From: Sulfurimonas sp. HSL-1716
GTDB taxonomy: Bacteria; Campylobacterota; Campylobacteria; Campylobacterales; Sulfurimonadaceae
Length of the DNA stretch: 64,000 nucleotides
NCBI RefSeq assembly: GCF_039645975.1
Contig: NZ_CP147918.1
Span: forward strand, 1,178,001-1,242,000
Direction of reading: 5' to 3'
Position 1 is the first letter of the stretch. Each line of letters opens with the position of its first letter. A program made the translations under genes and the position numbers. Below are positions 18,142 to 26,163 of the stretch, piece after piece. The notes beneath the pieces were generated by a model. The model saw only the letters and a list, made by a program, of their open reading frames with translations, ran no database searches and had not been told where the DNA came from.

Positions 18142-18147
18142 TATAAT
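18142..18147 (+). promoter_or_regulatory. Probable -10 box for the diguanylate cyclase
   Basis: A TATAAT hexamer in the context AGGTATAATG lies 34 bases before the chosen ATG at 18176. An ACGGAG ribosome binding site follows in the expected place, supporting the 18176 start over the upstream TTG at 18101. Confidence 0.5.
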
Positions 18148-18175
18148 GAATTCAAATAATTCAACGGAGTCTCCC

Positions 18176-19456
18176 ATGCAGATAATACAAAAATATTTCC
18201 CTGAGATAGAACGATGCGTACACGACTTTAACATAAGTTTGGAAAGTCTTCAGTTTGACAACTCAAAAGATCTTTTGTATACCGGTATTATTACAAAATA
18301 TAAAAAGCTCTTTTTAAAGCTTCTGCTCTCGCCCACTAGAGAAGAAGTCGAAAAAAACACGAAAGAGCTGGTATATTTCACGATCGAGCATGAGATATCC
18401 TATCTGTTTTTGTACAGCGAACTGATCACTGTCGTACGGAATCTCCTGGGCAGCCTGCTAGAAAAACACGATCTGAAATATATCAATGAGATAAACCATT
18501 TTTTTACCGACCATGAGAACCGCATCACTGTTTTGTATCTGCAAAGGTTTTTAAAACAGCTGAAACTGAAAAACGAGCTGCGTCTGTCTCATATCGCGGC
18601 CATGCCGGACAAAAAGTTCATGATACACTACGAAAGCCATATACGATGGATAATCGATCTTATCTTATATATACAAAACAATCAAAAGGATGATGCATAT
18701 CCTCAGTTAAACCCTAATCTTTGTGATTTCGGCAAATGGATGCACAGCGCGACCACTTCATATCTGATCTCAACATCCCATTTTAAAATTATAGAAAAAC
18801 TGCATATCAACCTGCATGACTTAGCAGCAAACGTCGTGAGCCACTGCAGAAGCGAAAACGTACGCCCTTCTACTCTTATTCATCTTATGCAGAGAATCGA
18901 TTATTATTCACTTGAGATCGGTAACGAGATTGCCTTTTTAAATGAGATCGAAGAAAGTGCGAAAGATCCCCTTACCCACCTGTTGACAAGGAGATTGTTC
19001 AATAAGATCATGATAAACAAACTCGACATTGCAAAAGCTGCGGGCAGAGAGTTTGCGATGATGATGTGCGATCTGGATAATTTCAAGCGTATTAACGATA
19101 CTTACGGGCATGCCGTCGGCGATATTGTTTTACAGCATTTCTCCAATGTCTTGGAGCACACGCTTCGTAAGTCGGACTATATATTTAGATTCGGCGGCGA
19201 AGAGTTCGTAGTCCTGCTTTCCATGACGGATAAAGAGGAGGTTCTCGTACTCGCTCAAAAAGTATGTGATGCAACTGCTGCGGCAAAAGTGGATATTGAA
19301 GGTATTTCGATCAAATATACTGTAAGCATCGGGACAATATCGATCATAGTGGACAATAAAACACCTATCAGTCAAGAAACAATCGACAAATACGTCACTC
19401 AGGCAGACGAAAAGCTTTATCTCGCCAAAGAGCGTGGAAGAAACCGGGTAGAATAA
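18176..19456 (+). CDS. Diguanylate cyclase with CZB zinc-binding domain
   Basis: The protein (426 residues from the ATG at 18176) has three parts. Residues 1-140 are a helical region I cannot place with certainty; a globin-like sensor fold is possible. Residues 150-225 fit a CZB zinc-binding domain, with H155 in HIRW, C183 in CDFGKW, and H210 and H214 in HINLH as the four ligands. Residues 255-426 are a GGDEF domain with GGEEF at 340-344 and an intact product-inhibition RxxD (R331-D334). The last two parts resemble E. coli DgcZ, where zinc binding inhibits c-di-GMP synthesis. An ATG at 18146 and a TTG at 18101 are less likely starts. Confidence 0.88.
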   Translation: MQIIQKYFPEIERCVHDFNISLESLQFDNSKDLLYTGIITKYKKLFLKLLLSPTREEVEKNTKELVYFTIEHEISYLFLYSELITVVRNLLGSLLEKHDLKYINEINHFFTDHENRITVLYLQRFLKQLKLKNELRLSHIAAMPDKKFMIHYESHIRWIIDLILYIQNNQKDDAYPQLNPNLCDFGKWMHSATTSYLISTSHFKIIEKLHINLHDLAANVVSHCRSENVRPSTLIHLMQRIDYYSLEIGNEIAFLNEIEESAKDPLTHLLTRRLFNKIMINKLDIAKAAGREFAMMMCDLDNFKRINDTYGHAVGDIVLQHFSNVLEHTLRKSDYIFRFGGEEFVVLLSMTDKEEVLVLAQKVCDATAAAKVDIEGISIKYTVSIGTISIIVDNKTPISQETIDKYVTQADEKLYLAKERGRNRVE

Positions 19457-19514
19457 ATAGTCTGATGGCTTCATATTATAAAATATGAGAAAGACTGCTC
19501 TCTTTTTTTTATGT

Positions 19515-19960
19515 TAAGGTACAACGGTAAGCCGGGTTCTGTTATAGTGATATTAATCTACTTTGATCTTTACAGATCAACTCTAGCGAAACAGTAGCTT
19601 TGTAAGACGCTAACCATCTGTTTCTTGCTACCGGGTTGGGTTTACAAGCTGCCTATATTACTATAGGCACTGGTGGTCTCTTACACCGCCGTTTCACCCT
19701 TACCACTTTATTTGGAACGTTTTTCTGAGCAAAAGCCCGGTAAAACTACGCTAGCCGCTATGGCACTGAAGCACAAAAAAGCTTTCGGCTTTTTCGCAAC
19801 TCAACACCAAAATGCTGACTTGCATTTATAAGTGGCGGTTTATTTTCTGTTGCACTTTCCCTCATATTACTATGGCCATTGGTTAAATGGAACCCTGTCT
19901 TACGGTAGCCCGGACTTTCCTCTTGAACCTGTGCTCAAGCATCAACTTGTTGTACCTGCA
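19515..19960 (-). ncRNA. rnpB: RNase P RNA, type A
   Basis: Read leftward, the region contains the universal rnpB core: GAGGAAAGTCCGGGCT near 19922-19907 and ACAGAACCCGGCTTA near 19541-19527. The ends pair to form P1, with GGTACAAC at 19956-19949 and GTTGTACC at 19525-19518. The length is about 440 nucleotides. A TATCAT -10 box lies at 19968-19963. The 3' end is approximate; an 8-base run of A follows on the RNA strand rather than a canonical terminator. RNase P removes tRNA 5' leaders. Confidence 0.92.
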
Positions 19961-20005
19961 TAATGATAACCAAATATATATAAATTTACTGTTTTGCATA
20001 TAAGT

Positions 20006-20113
20006 GAACAAGTGTTCTTTTCAAACTAAGGATATATTAACAGTTGTTCATATATAATTTTATTTACATTAACAGTTGTTCATAAAAGGATATTTTTTCA
20101 AGAACAACTGTTC
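20006..20113. promoter_or_regulatory. Array of four phased palindromic operator-like sites
   Basis: Four 12-base dyads of the form (G/T)AACA-NN-TGTTC lie at 20006-20017, 20038-20049, 20070-20081 and 20102-20113. Their centres are exactly 32 bases apart each time, about three helical turns. The outer two are perfect palindromes in the arms, while the inner two share TAACAGTTGTTC. The last falls between a -35-like TTTTCA (20095-20100) and a TATAAA -10 box (20118-20123). They probably bind the TetR-type protein encoded at 20141; this is inference. Confidence 0.75.
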
Positions 20114-20123
20114 ACATTATAAA
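20095..20123 (+). promoter_or_regulatory. Probable tetR promoter overlapping an operator
   Basis: TTTTCA at 20095-20100 and TATAAA at 20118-20123 have a 17-base spacer that contains the fourth palindrome. A repressor bound there would block RNA polymerase, consistent with autoregulation. An AAAAAGG ribosome binding site follows before the ATG at 20141. Confidence 0.5.
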
Positions 20124-20140
20124 CGCAAAAAGGTCTTCAA

Positions 20141-20764
20141 ATGCCGCAAAATAGGGATAAAAACGAAACAAATCCGACAAAAAAAAAGATACTCGATGCT
20201 TCGATGAAGCTTTTTTCACAGCTGGGATATAAAAATGCTTCTGTGAGAAAGATTGCAGCAGAAGTAGGGATAAGAGAAAGCGCTTTATATAATCATTTCA
20301 AGAACAAAGAGGAGATATTTCTAAGCGTAGCTTCAGAGATCTTCTCTACGCCGTTTAATAAAGAGGACAGCCCTGCTCTCACTTCTGTGCAGTTAAGCAA
20401 TCCAAAATCATATCTGCATAAGTTTGCAATGGAATTCAAACTGATAACTTTCGACAAAGCTAAAGAGAGTCTGTTTCGAATATTGATGATAGAACTCTTT
20501 CAAAACAAACAGTTAAGAGAAGGTTTTATAAATGAGTTTCATAACAAAAACATCAAAGCTCTCTCAGGAGTGTTTTTTACGATGATGCAGGAGGGGTCGG
20601 TGAGATCCAGCGATCCGATACTGATGGCAAACGAATTTCTCTCTCCCCTGTTCTACCTTCGCCTCCATGTGACGCTTCTTCGCATAGACAACGAATCTAC
20701 GACCAATCTCTCTACGCAGTTTGAAAAACATGTTGATTTTTTTTGGGAAAGTGTCAAAGCATAA
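20141..20764 (+). CDS. TetR/AcrR family transcriptional regulator
   Basis: The 207-residue protein has a TetR N-terminal helix-turn-helix at about residues 15-60: ILDASMKLFSQLGYKNASV, then IAAEVGIRESALYNHF. The C-terminal ligand domain is helical and unassigned. No transporter or enzyme gene is adjacent. To the left is rnpB, transcribed away, and to the right the end of the oor operon converges on it. Its ligand and outside targets are therefore unknown. The phased palindromes directly upstream are the likely operator. Confidence 0.9.
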   Translation: MPQNRDKNETNPTKKKILDASMKLFSQLGYKNASVRKIAAEVGIRESALYNHFKNKEEIFLSVASEIFSTPFNKEDSPALTSVQLSNPKSYLHKFAMEFKLITFDKAKESLFRILMIELFQNKQLREGFINEFHNKNIKALSGVFFTMMQEGSVRSSDPILMANEFLSPLFYLRLHVTLLRIDNESTTNLSTQFEKHVDFFWESVKA

Positions 20765-20793
20765 TAATACTATTTAATATTAATGAAAGTGTC

Positions 20794-20823
20794 AAAAAAA
20801 ATGCAGTCCCGCATAGGGACTGC
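20794..20823 (-). terminator. Rho-independent terminator of the oor/TCA operon
   Basis: On the minus strand a perfect 8-base-pair stem, GCAGTCCC/GGGACTGC, with a five-base loop is followed by ATTTTTTTT. It lies 25 bases after the oorC stop, between the convergent tetR and oorC genes. Confidence 0.85.
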
Positions 20824-20847
20824 TCGGTAGTCAATATAATCGTATGA

Positions 20848-21402
20848 TTATTTGCCCATAGCCTCTAAGGCATATTTTTCACCCAGTTCATAAGCTTTTT
20901 TGTTCGCTGCATGAACTTTTTCAGGTACTTTTGAAAGCATAGTGTCTATTAGAGATTGCTTTGGAAGAACTTTTGTCATCGTATTTGTGATCGCAAGAGC
21001 AACAACGGATTGTGTAATAACGTTTCCGACCTCTTCTTTTGCGATAGTAATGATAGGGATCTCATGGATCACCCATTTTTTACGGTCTTCATCTGTCGGA
21101 TGAACAAGGTTCGGATCGACTACGATAATTCCGCCCGGTTTAACACCGTTTTTGAATTGATTGTAGCTGACGTTAGCAACTGAAAGCATAAAATCGATCT
21201 CACCTTCATTTGCATACGGATAACGGATCTCATCGTCGTCCAAAGTAATATCAACGACGGTAGCTCCCCCACGAACTTGAGAAGTATACGTTGCAGTCTT
21301 TAATCCGTATCCTCCGTCTTTGATCTTACAAGCAGCCATAATTTCACCGGCAAGCAAAACACCCTGCCCGCCTACTCCTGTAAAGCGTAAAGTATTTCTC
21401 AT
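20848..21402 (-). CDS. oorC: 2-oxoglutarate:acceptor oxidoreductase, gamma subunit
   Basis: This is the 184-residue gamma subunit of a four-part 2-oxoglutarate:ferredoxin/acceptor oxidoreductase. It starts with the characteristic FTGVGGQGVLLAGEI. The enzyme interconverts 2-oxoglutarate plus CoA and succinyl-CoA plus CO2 with a low-potential electron carrier, and in this phylum can run in the carbon-fixing direction. It is last in the operon, ten bases after oorB, and is followed by a clear terminator. Confidence 0.93.
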   Translation of the reverse strand: MRNTLRFTGVGGQGVLLAGEIMAACKIKDGGYGLKTATYTSQVRGGATVVDITLDDDEIRYPYANEGEIDFMLSVANVSYNQFKNGVKPGGIIVVDPNLVHPTDEDRKKWVIHEIPIITIAKEEVGNVITQSVVALAITNTMTKVLPKQSLIDTMLSKVPEKVHAANKKAYELGEKYALEAMGK

Positions 21403-21412
21403 TTATGACTCC

Positions 21413-22267
21413 TTATATTTTCTTAGCAAAATCAGCTTGTGTGATTTTTCCGCGTTTCTTTTGAGCAGCATCTTGGATCTGTGCATACATCTCACAATAC
21501 TCTTCTTGCTCGACTTCTCTTAATACGCCTGTCGGTAATTGGTTTTGTTTCTCCTCATCTGAAAGAGCTTCCCATTTTTTAAGCGGCGTAGTGATGCTGT
21601 CGATCCATGAAAGATTTTCCATAGCATTTGCCATTTTGTTTTTACGTCCGAGGTTGATATGACAATTTGACAATACCTCTATGAAACTGAAACCTTTATG
21701 TGAAAAACCTTTTACTAAGATCTTCTCAAGCTTTTTAGGATCGATCATACTTTCACGGGCAACAAATGAAGCACCTGCACCCATCGCCAGATTACAAGCA
21801 TTGAAAGTCGGGTCAATGTTTCCGTTCTTTTGACTTACCGTCCACATACCTCTTGGAGTCGTAGGCGATGTTTGAGAGTTTGTAAGTCCGTAGATAAAGT
21901 TGTTGATAAGGATCATGTTAAGATCTATGTTACGGCGACATCCGTGAATCGTATGGTTACCGCCGATCGCAAGACCGTCACCGTCACCTGCTACGATGAT
22001 GACATTCGCTTTAGGATTTGCAAGTTTGATACCTGTCGCATAAGCCACAGTACGTCCATGCGTCGTATGAACAGTGTTACAATCGATATATGAACTAAAA
22101 CGTCCCGAACAACCGATACCTGAAACGACACAAACGTTATTCATATCCCAACCCATCTTTTCGATAGCGCGGATAGTTGATTTTAGAATAACACCATCAC
22201 CACAACCCCAACACCATAGTGTCGGCATTTTATTTACACGTAAATATTTATCGTAATTAAAAGCCAT
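21413..22267 (-). CDS. oorB: 2-oxoglutarate:acceptor oxidoreductase, beta (thiamine diphosphate) subunit
   Basis: The beta subunit binds thiamine diphosphate and part of the iron-sulfur relay. Visible motifs are WCWGCGDGVILK near residue 20 (cysteines for a cluster) and VAGDGDGLAIGGNH followed by MILINN, the ThDP/magnesium motif. A further cysteine, CHINLGRKN, occurs later. Length is 284. The ATG overlaps the oorA stop region by one base. Confidence 0.95.
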   Translation of the reverse strand: MAFNYDKYLRVNKMPTLWCWGCGDGVILKSTIRAIEKMGWDMNNVCVVSGIGCSGRFSSYIDCNTVHTTHGRTVAYATGIKLANPKANVIIVAGDGDGLAIGGNHTIHGCRRNIDLNMILINNFIYGLTNSQTSPTTPRGMWTVSQKNGNIDPTFNACNLAMGAGASFVARESMIDPKKLEKILVKGFSHKGFSFIEVLSNCHINLGRKNKMANAMENLSWIDSITTPLKKWEALSDEEKQNQLPTGVLREVEQEEYCEMYAQIQDAAQKKRGKITQADFAKKI

Positions 22268-23421
22268 TACATCATCTCCTTAACTTTTGCTACCATCTCA
22301 GCAGGTGCGATCGGACGACCGTTTGCTTTAAGCAGAGTTGTAAAATCATTTCTTTTGATAATTCTTTCAATCTCTTTAGAATATTGACCCATATTAAGTT
22401 CTGTGATAAAGATCTTATCTTTGAACTTTTCACCGATCTCAGCTATTTTTTTAGCAGGAGAAGGCCATAACATGATTGGTCTGAACATACCGGCTTTAAT
22501 ACCTTCAGAACGAAGTTTTTGTACCGCTTCGTAAGCACCAAGACCGATAGAACCGTAAGCGATAACACAGACTTCCGCATCATCAAGCATATACTCTTCG
22601 TAGTTTGGAAGATCGTCAAGACCGTCATTTTGCGCAGCAACAGTATTGATTTTACCGACCAATCTTTCTATATTGTATTCACATTGGATCGCATCTTCTG
22701 TCGGGAATCCTTCATGACCGTGATGAAGACCTGTTATATGATATTTATACCCTTGGAACATCGGATTTAAAACAGCCGGCTTGTTCATTGGAGCATCATA
22801 AGGTTTGTAAGTCGACGGATCACCTTCATATTTTGCACGGTTTACTATGCTTGCTTTGATCTCTTCAAGATCTGGAAGTATCGCTTTACCATGCATATGC
22901 CCGATAGTTTCATCTAAAAGTATAAAAACCGGAGTCATATATTTTTCTGCGAGGTTAAAGGCACGTACGGTTTGAGTATAACACTCGGTTAAAGAACCTG
23001 CACATAAAGTGATCGAAGCGAAATCTCCATGTGTCGGATACTGTGCTTGTCCGATATCCGCTTGAGATACACGAGTCGGAAGACCGGTAGACGGACCGCC
23101 GCGCATAACATTTACGATAACAAGAGGAATCTCTGCGATAAATCCAAGACCGATCTGCTCAGCTTTTAATGAGATACCAGGACCTGATGTAGCAGTAAAA
23201 GATTTGACACCTGACATAGATGCACCTAAAGCTGCCGATATACCGGCAATTTCATCTTCCATTTGAATTGCAGAACCGCCCACTGCCGGTAAAAGATCAG
23301 AAGCAACATGCATTACTTCAGATGAAGGCGTAATTGGGTAACCGCCAAAAAACATTGCACCGGCATCGATAGCAGCTTCTGCAGCTAGTTCATTGCCGTT
23401 TCCGATTACTTCTCTAGCCAT
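22267..23421 (-). CDS. oorA: 2-oxoglutarate:acceptor oxidoreductase, alpha subunit
   Basis: The 384-residue alpha subunit starts IGNGNELAAEAAIDAGA and continues with FFGGYPITPSSEV, the domain that binds substrate and the pyrimidine end of thiamine diphosphate in this family. ATSGPGISLKAEQIG is also typical. Preference for 2-oxoglutarate over pyruvate or other 2-oxoacids is inferred from the neighbouring sucCD genes and from the four-gene OorDABC arrangement known in Campylobacter and Helicobacter. Confidence 0.94.
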   Translation of the reverse strand: MAREVIGNGNELAAEAAIDAGAMFFGGYPITPSSEVMHVASDLLPAVGGSAIQMEDEIAGISAALGASMSGVKSFTATSGPGISLKAEQIGLGFIAEIPLVIVNVMRGGPSTGLPTRVSQADIGQAQYPTHGDFASITLCAGSLTECYTQTVRAFNLAEKYMTPVFILLDETIGHMHGKAILPDLEEIKASIVNRAKYEGDPSTYKPYDAPMNKPAVLNPMFQGYKYHITGLHHGHEGFPTEDAIQCEYNIERLVGKINTVAAQNDGLDDLPNYEEYMLDDAEVCVIAYGSIGLGAYEAVQKLRSEGIKAGMFRPIMLWPSPAKKIAEIGEKFKDKIFITELNMGQYSKEIERIIKRNDFTTLLKANGRPIAPAEMVAKVKEMM

Positions 23422-23756
23422 TATTTTACTCCTTCTTCACTAAGTGACATATAGTTATTTGCAACAATAGCTGCTTGACGCTGTTTTGATTCTTCTGTAA
23501 GTTTTGCGAATTTGTAGTCTTTTTTATCTGCTACATAAATAGCAAAGTCAGGACAAGACAATTCACACTCACTACATCCGATACAAGCTTCAGGATGGTT
23601 GATCGAGATCATCGCACCCAAAGTCGAAGTATGGTCATATCGCATACCAAGCACACCCGACGGGCAGACTGAAACACAAATATCACATGCTTTACAGTTG
23701 TTTACATTGACCCAGACAGGTTGATTGCCAGGGTTTTCTGTTTTAAAAGTTCCCAT
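23421..23756 (-). CDS. oorD: 2-oxoglutarate:acceptor oxidoreductase, delta (ferredoxin-like) subunit
   Basis: This is a 111-residue two-cluster ferredoxin. Two complete 4Fe-4S motifs are visible: CKACDICVSVCPSG and CIGCSECELSCPDF. It would pass electrons between the catalytic subunits and a soluble carrier. The 27-base gap to the HMA-domain gene upstream and the one-base overlap with oorA downstream keep it in the TCA operon. Confidence 0.94.
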   Translation of the reverse strand: MGTFKTENPGNQPVWVNVNNCKACDICVSVCPSGVLGMRYDHTSTLGAMISINHPEACIGCSECELSCPDFAIYVADKKDYKFAKLTEESKQRQAAIVANNYMSLSEEGVK

Positions 23757-23783
23757 ATATTCTCCTAATTTTGTAGATACGAT

Positions 23784-24083
23784 TCAATTCGCATCGTCTT
23801 TAGTATTAAATTTTCCAACGGCACAAGAAACAAAGCTCTTTACTTTAAGTGTAGCCGAATTGGCATACCCTATCTCTTCGTTGAAAAGAGGATAACCAAG
23901 ATTTCTTAAAGTTTCTTTAAAATGTGCTAATGACGCCTCGTCCGTAATCATGGTTGTTACCTTACGAGGCTCGCACGATAAGTCGACTTCGATGCTTAAA
24001 AAGCCCTCTTTGCCGAGAGCTTTTTTTATGGTGTTCGCACACCCTTCGCATCTGATGTTGCCGACTTCAAAAGTCTTGAGCAT
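23784..24083 (-). CDS. Small HMA (heavy-metal-associated) domain protein inside the TCA operon
   Basis: The 99-residue protein has a CopZ-like fold with the metal site IRCEGCANTIKKAL (CxxC at about residues 12-15) and a typical beta-alpha-beta pattern up to residue 70. A short tail contains one more cysteine (FVSCAVGKF). It is two bases from sucD and 27 from oorD on the same strand. Proteins of this type carry copper or another soft metal to a target. Why one sits among oxoacid and succinyl-CoA genes is not evident from sequence. Confidence 0.85.
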   Translation of the reverse strand: MLKTFEVGNIRCEGCANTIKKALGKEGFLSIEVDLSCEPRKVTTMITDEASLAHFKETLRNLGYPLFNEEIGYANSATLKVKSFVSCAVGKFNTKDDAN

Positions 24084-24085
24084 TT

Positions 24086-24961
24086 TTATTTTTTTCCTAA
24101 GACTTCCGCTACTGCTTTGCCGATCTCTGCAGGAGAAACAACAACTTTAACACCTGCTGCTACAAGTGCATCCATCTTCTCTTTTGCCGTACCTGCACCG
24201 CCTGAAACGATCGCACCGGCATGACCCATACGTTTTCCTTTAGGAGCAGTTTGACCTGCGATGAACGCAACGACAGGTTTTGTAATGTTCTCTTTGATGA
24301 AAGCGGCAGCTTGAATCTCAAGATCTCCACCGATCTCACCGATCATAACGATCGCTTCCGTTTCCGGATCAGCTTCAAACATCGGAAGAAGTTGTTTATA
24401 TGAAAGACCGATGATAGGGTCTCCGCCGATACCCACTGCCGTAGTGATACCAAAGCCCTCTTTACATACTTGGTTTGCACCTTCATATGTTAAAGTACCG
24501 CTTTTAGAGATAAGACCGACATTCCCTTTTTTGAAGATCATACCAGGCATGATTCCTATCTTACACTCTTCAGCAGTAATGATACCAGGACAGTTCGGAC
24601 CTATTGTTTTCATGTTGTGTTTTGTCGCATACGCTTTTGCAGCCTGCATATCACGTACAGGAGCACCTTCTGTGATAACGACGGCAAGTTCGATCCCTGC
24701 ATCGGCAGCTTCCATTACCGCATCCGCAACGAACGCAGGCGGGACAAAGATCATAGAAACAGTAGCGCCTGTAGTGTCAACGGCATCTTTAACCGTATTA
24801 AATACAGGTTTTCCAAGGTGTTCTTGACCACCTTTGTTCGGTGTAACACCGCCGACGATCTTCGTACCGTATGCTAAACACTGCTCAGCATGGAAAGTTC
24901 CCTCTTTACCGGTAAAACCCTGAACGATAACTTTTGTATCTTTATTGACTAAAATACTCAT
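24086..24961 (-). CDS. sucD: Succinyl-CoA ligase, alpha subunit
   Basis: The enzyme interconverts succinate, CoA and ATP with succinyl-CoA. The 291-residue alpha subunit has the CoA-binding [13 protein letters not shown], the IGPNCPGII motif and the phosphohistidine region [13 protein letters not shown]. It follows sucC by five bases, so both subunits are produced together. In this operon it supplies or consumes the succinyl-CoA used by OorDABC. Confidence 0.97.
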   Translation of the reverse strand: MSILVNKDTKVIVQGFTGKEGTFHAEQCLAYGTKIVGGVTPNKGGQEHLGKPVFNTVKDAVDTTGATVSMIFVPPAFVADAVMEAADAGIELAVVITEGAPVRDMQAAKAYATKHNMKTIGPNCPGIITAEECKIGIMPGMIFKKGNVGLISKSGTLTYEGANQVCKEGFGITTAVGIGGDPIIGLSYKQLLPMFEADPETEAIVMIGEIGGDLEIQAAAFIKENITKPVVAFIAGQTAPKGKRMGHAGAIVSGGAGTAKEKMDALVAAGVKVVVSPAEIGKAVAEVLGKK

Positions 24962-24966
24962 CTAAA

Positions 24967-26139
24967 TTACTCTCCTTTCGCTGCAGCTACTGCTTTTGCC
25001 GCACCGTCTGCTAGATCTGTCGCCGCAATGACATTTGATATATTCGCATTTTTCAATATCTCCGCCGCTTCCGGTGCATTCGTACCGTCTAGACGCACAA
25101 TGACAGGAACATGTACGTCAACCAGTTTTGTTGCTTCGAGTATTCCGTTTGCGATACGATCACATCTAACGATACCGCCGAAGATGTTTACGAAAATCGC
25201 TTTTACTTTCGGGTTTTTAAGGATGATCTCAAAACCTTTTGCAACAGTCTCGGCATTCGCTTTACCGCCGACATCAAGGAAATTCGCCGGAGTACCGCCC
25301 ATATAGTTGATCGTATCCATAGTACCCATTGCAAGACCTGCTCCGTTAACCATACAACCGATCTCACCGTCTAATGATACATATGAAAGACCGTAACGGC
25401 TCGCTTCTCTTTCATCAGCATCTTCTTCTGAGATATCACGCATATCTTCGATATCAGGGTGACGTCCGAGCGCCGAATCGTCAAATCCCATCTTACCGTC
25501 AAGAGCAAGGAAATCACCTGCACCTGTTTTGATCAGCGGGTTAATCTCGATCATTTCGGCATCGTTGTCCATATAAACCTTATACAGTTTAGAAGCAAAG
25601 CTGATAAGTTTCTTCTGTTCTGCCGGGTCGGTAATACCAAGACCGAATACTAATTCACGTCCATGGAAACCTTGAAAACCGATTGCAGGATCGACTGCGA
25701 CTTTGATGATCTTTTCAGGAGTCTCTTCAGCGACTTTTTCAATCTCCATACCGCCTTCAGTAGAAGCCATGATAACAGGCATCTCTTTAGCACGGTCAAG
25801 AACTACACCAAGATACAGCTCGTCTTTTATGTCAGCACCCTCTTCTATGTAGACTTTTTGAACAAGTTTTCCTTCCGGACCTGTTTGATGCGTCACAAGC
25901 GTCATTCCAAGGATCTCTCCGGCAAGTGTTCTGACCTCCTCGATAGAACGGGCAAGCTTGACACCTCCGCCAAGACCGCGGCCGCCGGCATGGATTTGAG
26001 CTTTTACGACCCAAATCTTTCCGCCGAGTTCAGATGCGTTGGCAGCAGCCTGATCAGGCGTATTTGCCACTATGCCTCTTGGTGTCGGTACACCATATTT
26101 AGCAAAAATCTGTTTTGCCTGATATTCATGTATATTCAT
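24967..26139 (-). CDS. sucC: Succinyl-CoA ligase, beta subunit
   Basis: The 390-residue beta subunit starts MNIHEYQAKQIFAKYGVP and has an ATP-grasp domain with VKAQIHAGGRGLGGGVKLA. The C-terminal domain includes FVNIFGGIVRCD. It pairs with SucD encoded directly after it. Whether the ADP or GDP form is used cannot be read safely, although ADP is usual in bacteria. A GGAGA ribosome binding site precedes the ATG. Confidence 0.97.
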   Translation of the reverse strand: MNIHEYQAKQIFAKYGVPTPRGIVANTPDQAAANASELGGKIWVVKAQIHAGGRGLGGGVKLARSIEEVRTLAGEILGMTLVTHQTGPEGKLVQKVYIEEGADIKDELYLGVVLDRAKEMPVIMASTEGGMEIEKVAEETPEKIIKVAVDPAIGFQGFHGRELVFGLGITDPAEQKKLISFASKLYKVYMDNDAEMIEINPLIKTGAGDFLALDGKMGFDDSALGRHPDIEDMRDISEEDADEREASRYGLSYVSLDGEIGCMVNGAGLAMGTMDTINYMGGTPANFLDVGGKANAETVAKGFEIILKNPKVKAIFVNIFGGIVRCDRIANGILEATKLVDVHVPVIVRLDGTNAPEAAEILKNANISNVIAATDLADGAAKAVAAAKGE

Positions 26140-26163
26140 TTAGTTCTCCTTTTTAGATTGAAA

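Noticed and set aside
20006-20113. Evenly spaced repeats that might be a tiny CRISPR array
   Set aside because: The repeats are 12-base palindromes with imperfect identity, the between-repeat DNA is AT-rich promoter sequence, and no cas gene is near.
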